From contig CASEPJ010000174.1 of the NCBI GenBank assembly GCA_949289715.1, forward strand, positions 1 to 6,465: a DNA stretch of 6,465 bases, written 5' to 3'. This DNA comes from an uncultured Clostridia bacterium. GTDB taxonomy: Bacteria > Bacillota > Clostridia > Christensenellales > CASEPJ01. Of the stretch, positions 1 to 5,648 are shown in pieces. Positions within the stretch are counted from its first letter, which is position 1, and the number at the start of each line of letters is the position of its first letter. Below the pieces are notes generated by a model. The model was not told the origin of the DNA. It searched no databases and saw nothing but the letters and a program-made list of their open reading frames with translations. The position numbers and the translations under genes were made by a program.

Positions 1-138
1 AATATACCAATAAAATTTTATTTCTGCAATATTAATCCCCTTAATAAAAGAAAACAATAATACCGTTGCAGTAAAAAGCAATGAGGTTACCGCAAGTATA
101 ATTATCATCTTAATATTCAAATTAAGTTTTTTGTTCAT
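1..138 (-). CDS. N-terminal fragment of a membrane protein, cut by the window edge
   Basis: An open frame begins with ATG at 138-136 and stays open for 46 codons to the window edge. It opens with MNKKLNLNIK, a short basic stretch, followed by a strongly hydrophobic segment (about residues 11-32) that should be a signal anchor or first transmembrane helix. A short polar linker comes next, and the last visible residues (FYWYI) turn hydrophobic again. It starts 7 nt after the phoH stop, and a GAAAGGGG ribosome binding site lies about 11 nt upstream inside the phoH 3' end, so it is very probably co-transcribed with phoH. In Bacillus and many Clostridia the gene after phoH is yqfF/pgpH, a 7TM-HD cyclic-di-AMP phosphodiesterase. 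A single N-terminal membrane segment would fit that, but nothing here is diagnostic, so the function is left open. Confidence 0.6.
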   Translation of the reverse strand, partial: MNKKLNLNIKMIIILAVTSLLFTATVLLFSFIKGINIAEIKFYWYI

Positions 139-145
139 TTATTTT

Positions 146-1114
146 TCAACCCCTTTCTTCCGTATTTTTACGATTGGAATTTTCATAAGCTTTTATTATA
201 CTTTGAACCAAATCATGCCTTACGACGTCTCTATGAGTTAAATAGCAAACTTCGATGCCGTCAATATCCTTTAAAATTTTTACAGCATGTTTTAATCCCG
301 ATTGTTTACCCTCGGGTAAATCTATTTGGGTAACGTCTCCCGTAACGATGACTTTACTGCCCTCGCCCATTCTGGTTAAAAACATTTTCATTTGTTCTAT
401 TGTAGTATTTTGAGCTTCGTCAAGTATTATATATGCGTTCGAAAGGGTCCTTCCCCTCATATATGCAAGAGGGGCTATTTCTATAATACCTCTTTCGATT
501 AATTTCATATAGGAGTCAATGCCGAACATTTCCTGCAAAGCATCGTATAAGGGTCTTAAATAAGGATCCACTTTTGTCTGTAAATCACCCGGCAAAAAAC
601 CGAGTTTTTCTCCCGCTTCAACGGCCGGCCTCGTCAATATAATTCTTTCAACTTCATTTTTCCTAAAGGCCGTAACTGCTTTTGCAACCGCCAAATACGT
701 TTTACCCGTACCGGCAGGTCCTACTCCAAAAACTACCGACTTGGTTTTCAAAGCCTCCAAATAGTGTTTTTGCCCTACCGTTTTAGCTTTTATCTGTTTG
801 CCTTTTGCCGTTACGGCAAAAACGTCTTTTAATAATTCGGTATAATCTACGTTTTGACCGATAAGCTCCATTTCGGTAAAATATCTCGTCTTTTGAATAT
901 CTATTTCATCGGGAATCATCAAAAGATTTTCAATTACTGCGGCTGCATGCAAAACATCGTTTTCCTCACCGATAATAATTACCGAATTATCTCCCTGTGT
1001 AATTTTTACCGAGAAGTTTCTCTCTATCATATTTACGTTTTCGTCAAAAGCACCGAATAATTTTTTTAATATTTCCGCATTTTTACAATCAATATTCTTT
1101 TTGATTTGCCCCAT
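146..1114 (-). CDS. phoH: PhoH family P-loop ATPase
   Basis: A 322-residue protein, matching the length of full PhoH proteins (about 320 residues). The N-terminal 100 or so residues form the KH-like region typical of the long PhoH type. The ATPase core follows: Walker A GPAGTGKT at 132-139, the family signature TRPAVEAGEKLGFLPGDLQ from 161, Walker B with LDEAQ at 231-235, and a sensor-like VTGDVTQIDLP at 257-267. PhoH is a cytoplasmic ATPase. The family is linked to phosphate starvation in E. coli and, through its helicase-like fold and its frequent proximity to ybeY, to RNA metabolism; the exact substrate is not settled. The ATG at 1114 directly follows the yqfD stop (TAA then ATG, no gap) and has a GGAGGA ribosome binding site with a 4-nt spacer at 1119-1124. 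All catalytic motifs are intact. Identification of the family is very secure. Confidence 0.97.
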   Translation of the reverse strand: MGQIKKNIDCKNAEILKKLFGAFDENVNMIERNFSVKITQGDNSVIIIGEENDVLHAAAVIENLLMIPDEIDIQKTRYFTEMELIGQNVDYTELLKDVFAVTAKGKQIKAKTVGQKHYLEALKTKSVVFGVGPAGTGKTYLAVAKAVTAFRKNEVERIILTRPAVEAGEKLGFLPGDLQTKVDPYLRPLYDALQEMFGIDSYMKLIERGIIEIAPLAYMRGRTLSNAYIILDEAQNTTIEQMKMFLTRMGEGSKVIVTGDVTQIDLPEGKQSGLKHAVKILKDIDGIEVCYLTHRDVVRHDLVQSIIKAYENSNRKNTEERG

Positions 1115-2203
1115 TTAATCCTCCGAAATTATTTTTTCGATTTCTAAAACCGCAGTAACAGTTATTATATCGCCTCGCTCTTTTATGTTATACCAGGTAT
1201 CTATAATTTTACCGCTATCATACAGACTGAAAGCTTTATCGTATGCGTTTTGTTTAATTATATCTTCATAATCCGAAAAAACATTTTCAACAATGTTAAT
1301 TTCGGATTCTTTTATTAAAGTTTTCTTATATTTTACCGGTAACAAAAATTTTGTAATATAACCTTCGGTAACTACTTGTTCGTATTCTTTAAAGGTAATT
1401 TCTTTTTTCTTCCCGAAAGTAAAACCGGCAAATTCTAAATTTATAAATTCTATTTCCTCTCCGGTATTTTCAACATTATAAGTATATTTATTAAATTCTT
1501 CGTCTGCTGTTATGTAAACTTTCCCGAAGATTACGGCTACGGCTTTTTTACCGTCGCTTGAAGCTTGCACAAGCAAATCGCCTTTTTTTACTATATCGCC
1601 TTCGTTGACCATCTGCTGCCCGTTTATTACCACTATTTTAGTTATTATAGCATTGGCAGAGGAATATAAATTATACTGTTTTTCGTCTTTAGGCAAAGCT
1701 TCGTAAACGTCAACTTTTAAAACCACTCCCTCTCTGTGCAAACTAACAGACGCCAATTCGGGATTATTATTCAACAATAAAACTTCTAATTCGTCAAGAT
1801 TTACATTACTGATTTTCACTCCCGGCGAAATACCCGCATCGATAAGCTGATTGCTCATATTTTGAATTATTAGCGTATTGTCGCAATTAATATCTACACG
1901 CCAATATATTTGAGAAAGAAACAAAACCGCTATAATTCCCAAAGTCAAGCCGGCAAATATTCCGCAACGCTTTATTATATTTTCCCTAAAAAGCGGAATT
2001 AAGCCTTTCTTTAATAATGTAATATTATAACATTTTGTATCTACTTTTGCAAATAGTTTTTTAAGGTTAGTATAATTAAGGGAAACTATAAGGGTTTTTC
2101 TGTCTTTTTTGCGAACATTTTTCAATATTATACCGTTTTTGACGCAATTCGTTATAAATCTGTCTAAATTTAAACCTTCGATTTTAACTTTATAATAAAA
2201 CAT
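1115..2203 (-). CDS. yqfD: Sporulation protein YqfD
   Basis: A 362-residue, single-pass membrane protein. A cytoplasmic, basic N-terminal part (about 1-78) precedes one hydrophobic helix (about 79-99, GIFAGLTLGIIAVLFL). A large extracytoplasmic part follows. Residues 101-170 resemble a small POTRA/FtsQ-like module (VDINCDN at 103-109, a second strand set ending VDVYEALP). Residues about 180-215 contain a lipoyl-like hairpin pattern (ITKIVVINGQ, VNEGDIVKKGDLLV), which is characteristic of YqfD. The family is usually somewhat longer (near 390-400 residues), so this is a slightly short member. YqfD belongs to the mother-cell sigma-E regulon in Bacillus and is associated with spore formation; its biochemical role is unknown. 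It starts 1 nt after the yqfC stop with a GGTGG site 6 nt upstream of the ATG, so translation is probably coupled. Assignment rests on architecture, partial motif match and the yqfC-yqfD-phoH gene order. Confidence 0.92.
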   Translation of the reverse strand: MFYYKVKIEGLNLDRFITNCVKNGIILKNVRKKDRKTLIVSLNYTNLKKLFAKVDTKCYNITLLKKGLIPLFRENIIKRCGIFAGLTLGIIAVLFLSQIYWRVDINCDNTLIIQNMSNQLIDAGISPGVKISNVNLDELEVLLLNNNPELASVSLHREGVVLKVDVYEALPKDEKQYNLYSSANAIITKIVVINGQQMVNEGDIVKKGDLLVQASSDGKKAVAVIFGKVYITADEEFNKYTYNVENTGEEIEFINLEFAGFTFGKKKEITFKEYEQVVTEGYITKFLLPVKYKKTLIKESEINIVENVFSDYEDIIKQNAYDKAFSLYDSGKIIDTWYNIKERGDIITVTAVLEIEKIISED

Positions 2204-2204
2204 A

Positions 2205-2465
2205 TTATTCCACCGTTACCGAATTGATTTTTCCTTTTACTATAATATCTTGCTTTGTTATTTGTTTTAAATACATTTTTTCACCTTTAATAAATACTTT
2301 TCCTTTTTTTGTTTTTAGCTCTATTTCGTTTTCAGTAAAAGTTATAATTCCGCTGCAACCGTCAAGATATACGGCACAACCGACAAGCACCAAACATTTG
2401 TTGCCTGATAGTGTGGTCTTATCGACATCGCAAGAATCTATTACGCTTTGAATAACATCTCTCAT
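2205..2465 (-). CDS. yqfC: YabP/YqfC family sporulation protein YqfC
   Basis: A small protein of 86 residues from the ATG at 2465. It has no signal peptide or membrane segment and is mostly beta-strand in character. The YabP/YqfC pattern is visible: a G-x-C-x-V-YL strand, then GIITFTENEIELKTKKG (about 39-55), FIKGEKMYLKQI (about 58-69) and a closing IIVKGKINSVTV (about 74-85). The family is found in endospore formers. YqfC is transcribed in the mother cell in Bacillus; it likely works with YqfD, whose gene follows after 1 nt, but its mechanism is unknown. An upstream in-frame GTG at 2474 would give 89 residues, but that GTG is part of the AGGTGG ribosome binding site, so the ATG 9 nt later is preferred. 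It is the first gene of its operon, preceded by a 252-nt intergenic region with a terminator and a promoter candidate. Confidence 0.9.
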   Translation of the reverse strand: MRDVIQSVIDSCDVDKTTLSGNKCLVLVGCAVYLDGCSGIITFTENEIELKTKKGKVFIKGEKMYLKQITKQDIIVKGKINSVTVE

Positions 2466-2470
2466 ATTTA

Positions 2471-2476
2471 CCACCT
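2471..2476 (-). promoter_or_regulatory. Ribosome binding site deciding the yqfC start
   Basis: On the minus strand AGGTGG lies 5 nt upstream of the ATG at 2465-2463. This is normal Shine-Dalgarno spacing. The alternative GTG start at 2474-2472 lies within this motif and has no purine-rich site at the right distance of its own, since the sequence upstream of it is ATAAATTTT. Confidence 0.85.
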
Positions 2477-2499
2477 AAAATTTATACAATATCATAAAT

Positions 2500-2528
2500 A
2501 TTTTATGAGAGTAAAAATAAAAAAATCA
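2500..2528 (-). promoter_or_regulatory. Candidate sigma-E-type promoter of the yqfC operon
   Basis: On the minus strand, a -10-like octamer CATAAAAT (2507-2500) differs at one base from the sigma-E -10 consensus CATACAAT. A -35-like TGATTTT (2528-2522) lies 14 nt upstream and matches five of seven positions of the KMATATT consensus. Transcription would begin about 30 nt before the yqfC ribosome binding site. The match fits the known sigma-E control of yqfC-yqfD in Bacillus, but the DNA is so AT-rich that chance matches are likely. A vegetative promoter in the same region cannot be excluded, because phoH in the same operon is not sporulation-specific. Confidence 0.4.
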
Positions 2529-2631
2529 CTTATAAAAATATTCTAAACACAATATCATTTATAATTAAAATAAACTATGGGTATTTTATTTATATATAAA
2601 ATTATTTATTGCATGCGCTATAATTTATAAC

Positions 2632-2662
2632 AAATAAAAAAACCGCTAATTAAAAGCGGTTT
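2632..2662 (-). terminator. Intrinsic terminator after trxA
   Basis: On the minus strand, an 8-bp perfect stem (AAACCGCT pairing with AGCGGTTT, plus-strand 2655-2662 and 2640-2647) encloses a 7-nt loop. The stem is followed immediately by a T-rich run (TTTTTATTTG). The GC-rich CCGC/GCGG core stands out in AT-rich surroundings. It lies 56 nt past the trxA stop. The plus strand has no T-run after the stem, so the element acts in the minus direction only. Confidence 0.9.
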
Positions 2663-2717
2663 AAAATTAATTATAAATAGTAAATTTTTAATAAAAAGTT
2701 ATCGATTTCGAAACAAA

Positions 2718-3044
2718 TTAAATATACTCCTCCAACATCGACATCAATTCGTCCGAATCGGTAAGTCCTACGGTTTTTTCCTCCGTTTTGCCTTTTTTAA
2801 ACACAATTAAAGTAGGTATGCTCATTATTCCGAACTTAATTGCTATATCGGGATTATCGTCCACATTAACTTTGGCTATTATAACTTTTTCATCCAATTT
2901 TTCTGCCAGCTCGTCTAAAACGGCACCTTGTCTTCTACACGGACCGCACCATTCCGCCCAAAAATCTACAAGCACAACGTGTTTATCGTCCGAAATAATT
3001 TTATCAAAATTTTCATTGTTCAATTCTATTATTTTATCGTTCAT
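2718..3044 (-). CDS. trxA: Thioredoxin
   Basis: A complete thioredoxin of 108 residues, the standard bacterial length. The active site WCGPC is at 32-36, preceded by the buried aspartate (VDFWA, D27), and the conserved cis-proline lies in SIPTLIVFKKGK (P77). There is no signal peptide, so it should be a cytoplasmic disulfide reductase feeding electrons to ribonucleotide reductase, peroxiredoxins, methionine sulfoxide reductase and similar enzymes. No thioredoxin reductase gene is present in the window. The ATG at 3044 has a GAGGTG site with a 4-nt spacer (3049-3054). It stands alone between the tcdA stop (113 nt away) and a strong terminator, and has its own -10 box upstream, so it may be transcribed as a single gene, with or without read-through from tcdA. 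Identification of the thioredoxin family is certain; whether it is the main housekeeping thioredoxin cannot be told. Confidence 0.97.
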   Translation of the reverse strand: MNDKIIELNNENFDKIISDDKHVVLVDFWAEWCGPCRRQGAVLDELAEKLDEKVIIAKVNVDDNPDIAIKFGIMSIPTLIVFKKGKTEEKTVGLTDSDELMSMLEEYI

Positions 3045-3157
3045 ACTGCACCTCGAAATTAATAAATATTGCTGCGATACTATTATAGACCGATTAATTA
3101 ATTTTTATATCTAAAAGTTTTATAACGAAATCGATTAAATCAATTTTTTACCATAAA
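3045..3157. other. Intergenic region between tcdA and trxA
   Basis: A 113-nt AT-rich gap. On the minus strand it holds, in order, a weak AT-rich hairpin just after the tcdA stop (not a convincing terminator, as no T-run follows), the sequence CGAAATCGAT on the plus strand at 3126-3135, the TATAAT candidate at 3087-3082, and the trxA ribosome binding site (GAGGTG, 3054-3049). No gene or structured RNA is seen. Confidence 0.6.
3082..3087 (-). promoter_or_regulatory. Candidate -10 box of a trxA promoter
   Basis: A perfect TATAAT occurs on the minus strand at 3087-3082, which would place transcription start near 3075 and give a leader of about 30 nt before the trxA ATG. No good TTGACA-like -35 is seen at 16-18 nt upstream (the hexamer at 17 nt spacing is ATATAA), so the site is only a candidate. 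Confidence 0.45.
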
Positions 3158-3841
3158 TCAATCTTTTAAAAGTTTATTTATAACATATCCGGCTATAGTC
3201 ATACCGCACATTGCAGGAACATAGATAATACTTCCCACCGAACCGTCTTCTGTTTTTAAACAGGGTTGATTTGTGCAACATACGTTTAAAGCGGAAATAC
3301 CGGCGTCTTTTAATTTTTTTCTTAAAACTTTACTTAATTTATCATATTGAGTTTTATATATATCCGTAATTTTATAATCGGGTATTTCAATGCGATTACC
3401 CGCCCCCATAGAAGAAATTATTTCTATATTTTTATTTTTACAATTTATTATAAGCGAAACCTTATCGTCTATACTGTCTATAGCGTCAACGCAAAAATCC
3501 CAATTTAAATCTTTTAACATATGATCATTGTTTTTGCCATAACGTTCGGAATATAGAATAACTTTACATGAAGGATTAATGTTTTCTATACGCTTTTTAA
3601 ATTCATTGGTTTTTAAATTGCCTATATTGTCCATTCCCGCAATTATTTGGCGATTGATATTGGATATATCTATAATATCGAAATCACAAATACCTAAAGT
3701 CCCGATTCCGCTACGTGCAAGTGCTTCAATTACATATCCTCCTACACCGCCGCAACCGAAAATTATAACTTTTTTAGCATTTAATTTTTTATAACCGTCA
3801 ATCCCAATGAGTTTAAGCGTTCTGTCGTAAAACTCAGCCAT
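3158..3841 (-). CDS. tcdA: tRNA threonylcarbamoyladenosine dehydratase (TcdA/YrvM, E1-like)
   Basis: A 227-residue ThiF/MoeB/E1-like protein, a little shorter than the usual 245-270. It uses ATP to convert t6A at position 37 of ANN-decoding tRNAs into the cyclic form ct6A. The nucleotide-binding fold is clear: GCGGVGG at 29-35, EALARSGIG at 39-47, DFD at 53-55, the NINRQ motif at 61-65, K77 and DAIDS at 119-123. SSMGAGNRIEIPDYKITDI (143-161) and the C-terminal GSIIYVP-G segment are typical of the TcdA branch rather than MoeB or ThiF. Its start overlaps the aspS stop by 8 nt and has only a weak site (CGGAAA), which suggests translational coupling. In Bacillus the same gene (yrvM) follows hisS-aspS, supporting the assignment. 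Nine cysteines, including a CCTNQPC cluster at 188-194, are an unexplained detail. Confidence 0.92.
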   Translation of the reverse strand: MAEFYDRTLKLIGIDGYKKLNAKKVIIFGCGGVGGYVIEALARSGIGTLGICDFDIIDISNINRQIIAGMDNIGNLKTNEFKKRIENINPSCKVILYSERYGKNNDHMLKDLNWDFCVDAIDSIDDKVSLIINCKNKNIEIISSMGAGNRIEIPDYKITDIYKTQYDKLSKVLRKKLKDAGISALNVCCTNQPCLKTEDGSVGSIIYVPAMCGMTIAGYVINKLLKD

Positions 3842-5630
3842 TTTTTTCCGATTTATCTATTAAAATATGGAGATCGTTAAGTTGTTTAATGTCGACTTGT
3901 GAGGGAGCATCCGACATAAGACAAGATGCATTTTGAACTTTCGGAAAAGCAATAACGTCTTTAATAGATTCGGTACCGGTCAATAGCATAACCAGCCTGT
4001 CAAGTCCGAAAGCCAAACCGCCGTGAGGAGGAGCCCCGTACTTAAACGCATTAACAAAAAATCCGAATTTTGCCTCTATGTCTTCATCGGTAAAACCTAA
4101 AAGATTAAACATTTTTGCCTGCAATTCTCTGTCGTGAATTCTAATACTGCCTCCGCCCGCTTCCTGACCGTTTATTACTAAATCGTATGCCGCAGCCCTT
4201 ACAGCTTCGGGATTTGTGTCGAGGAGAGCAATATCTTCCTGTTTAGGCATAGTAAAAGGATGATGCACCGCCACAAATCTGTTTTCCTCTTCGCTGAATT
4301 CTAACAAAGGAAAGTCCGTGACCCATAAAATATCGAATTTTGAATTATCAATTAACCCGGCTTTTTCTGCAAGATGCAATCTTAAAGCGCCTAAACTGTT
4401 AAAAACAACACTATTTTTATCGGCAACAAAAAATAGAATATCACCCGATTGCGCCATTGAACGTGCTTTTATCGCATCTATTTCATCCTTAGACAAATTT
4501 TTAACTACGGTTCCTTTTATTTCATCTCCAAAAAAGGACATCCAAGCAAGCCCTTTTGCCTTAAAAGTCTTTACTATGTCTGACAGAGCATCTATTTCCT
4601 TCCTCGAAAGACGATTTTGGAATCCATTTGCATTTATAAGTCTAACACTTCCACCGTTTTTAACCGCTCCCGAAAAAATAGAAAATTCGGAATTTGCTAC
4701 AATATCGGAGACATCTTGAATTTCCATTCCGAATCTTGTATCGGGTTTATCCGAACCGTACTTTTCCATAGCTTCTTTATAAGTTATAGTCCTAAAAGGT
4801 CTCGGAAGTTTTTTTGCTATAGTCTTTTCGAAAATGGCACAAACTAACCCCTCCATTACCTCCATTACATCGCTCTCTTTTTCCACATAAGACATTTCCA
4901 TATCTATTTGAGTAAATTCGGGCTGTCTGTTGGCTCTTAAATCCTCATCTCGAAAACATCTCGCAACTTGATAATATCTGTCGAATCCGGCAATCATAAG
5001 CAACTGTTTATATAATTGTGGTGATTGTGGCAAAGCATAAAAAGAACCAGGATGCACTCTGCTAGGAACAAGATAATCTCTTGCTCCTTCAGGCGTAGAT
5101 TTGCCCAAAAACGGTGTTTCGATTTCAAGAAATCCGTTTTCGGAAAGATAATCTCTTGCCGTTTTGGTTATTTTATCTCTTACTATCAAATTCTTCTGCA
5201 ATTCGGGTCTGCGCAATTCAAGATATCTGTATTTTAAACGCAAAGGCTCTAATACGGCAGCTTTTTCGTCTATAACAAATGGAGTCGTTTCGGCTTCGGA
5301 TAATATGCGTAAATCGTTAATCAATATTTCAAATTCGCCTGTAGAAATTTTTGTATTCACCGCCCCTTGCCTTTTTCTTAAAATACCTTTTGCAGCAAGT
5401 ACATATTCGTTTTTAACCGAAGCGGCCTTATCCAAAATTTCAATAGGAGTGTTATTGTCGGCGACAAGTTGAATAATACCCGTTCTGTCCCTTAAATCTA
5501 TAAAAATAAGCCCACCCATATTTCTTATTTTTGCGGTAAAACCAAATACAACAACTTCTTTGTTTAAATATTCAGCGGTCAATTCCCCGCATAAACACGT
5601 TCTTTTTAATCCGTTTAAACTTTCGGCCAT
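3834..5630 (-). CDS. aspS: Aspartyl-tRNA synthetase
   Basis: A complete bacterial-type class II aspartyl-tRNA synthetase of 598 residues (family about 590). It attaches aspartate to tRNA(Asp) in the cytoplasm. An N-terminal OB-fold anticodon-binding domain (about 1-110, with LIFIDLRDRTGIIQLV) is followed by the catalytic core. Motif 1 lies near 158-173, motif 2 at 226-244 (FRDEDLRANRQPEFTQIDME) and motif 3 at 537-551 (GGLAFGLDRLVMLLT). The bacterial GAD insertion spans about 300-425. The C-terminal FPKVQNASCLMSDAPSQV signature is intact. The ATG at 5630 has a TAGGAG site with a 9-nt spacer (5640-5645). It follows hisS by 18 nt. Whether it is discriminating, or also charges tRNA(Asn) for GatCAB, cannot be settled from sequence: the residue I align with the diagnostic His31 of the Pseudomonas enzyme is Met38. 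Confidence 0.98.
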   Translation of the reverse strand: MAESLNGLKRTCLCGELTAEYLNKEVVVFGFTAKIRNMGGLIFIDLRDRTGIIQLVADNNTPIEILDKAASVKNEYVLAAKGILRKRQGAVNTKISTGEFEILINDLRILSEAETTPFVIDEKAAVLEPLRLKYRYLELRRPELQKNLIVRDKITKTARDYLSENGFLEIETPFLGKSTPEGARDYLVPSRVHPGSFYALPQSPQLYKQLLMIAGFDRYYQVARCFRDEDLRANRQPEFTQIDMEMSYVEKESDVMEVMEGLVCAIFEKTIAKKLPRPFRTITYKEAMEKYGSDKPDTRFGMEIQDVSDIVANSEFSIFSGAVKNGGSVRLINANGFQNRLSRKEIDALSDIVKTFKAKGLAWMSFFGDEIKGTVVKNLSKDEIDAIKARSMAQSGDILFFVADKNSVVFNSLGALRLHLAEKAGLIDNSKFDILWVTDFPLLEFSEEENRFVAVHHPFTMPKQEDIALLDTNPEAVRAAAYDLVINGQEAGGGSIRIHDRELQAKMFNLLGFTDEDIEAKFGFFVNAFKYGAPPHGGLAFGLDRLVMLLTGTESIKDVIAFPKVQNASCLMSDAPSQVDIKQLNDLHILIDKSEKNG

Positions 5631-5639
5631 TTTTGATAA

Positions 5640-5645
5640 CTCCTA
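5640..5645 (-). promoter_or_regulatory. Ribosome binding site of aspS
   Basis: TAGGAG on the minus strand, 9 nt before the aspS ATG. It overlaps the short hisS-aspS spacer, with no room for a promoter or terminator, so the two genes must share a transcript. Confidence 0.8.
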
Positions 5646-5648
5646 TGT

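Larger units (their letters stand above)
2466..2717. other. Intergenic region between trxA and yqfC
   Basis: A 252-nt, very AT-rich stretch with no credible gene on either strand. From right to left it holds the trxA 3' tail, the trxA terminator hairpin (2640-2662), a GCATGC palindrome (2611-2616), two copies of ACAATATCAT (2486-2495 and 2549-2558), a short inverted repeat (2492-2508), the sigma-E-like promoter candidate, and the yqfC ribosome binding site. I find no tRNA, riboswitch-like or T-box-like structure. Confidence 0.7.

Noticed and set aside
854..1060. Plus-strand open frame of 68 codons opposite phoH
   Set aside because: It lies wholly antisense to a well-conserved gene, has no ribosome binding site and its product resembles no family; it is a shadow. 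The same applies to the plus-strand frames at 2224-2451, 2788-3114, 3579-3794, 4318-4719, 4617-4847, 5025-5237, 5164-5472 and 5560-5913.
2608..2615. CATGCAAT on the minus strand as a second sigma-E -10
   Set aside because: It is one base from the consensus, but no acceptable -35 lies upstream, where the terminator T-run sits; the candidate at 2500-2528 is better placed.
2619..2624. TATAAT on the plus strand in the trxA-yqfC gap
   Set aside because: No -35-like element at the right spacing and no plus-strand gene downstream; expected by chance in such AT-rich DNA.
3118..3152. Terminator after tcdA
   Set aside because: A hairpin of 7 bp (AAATTGA with TCGATTT, one G-U pair) can be drawn just past the tcdA stop, but the stem is AT-rich and is followed by CGTTATAAAAC rather than a T-run.
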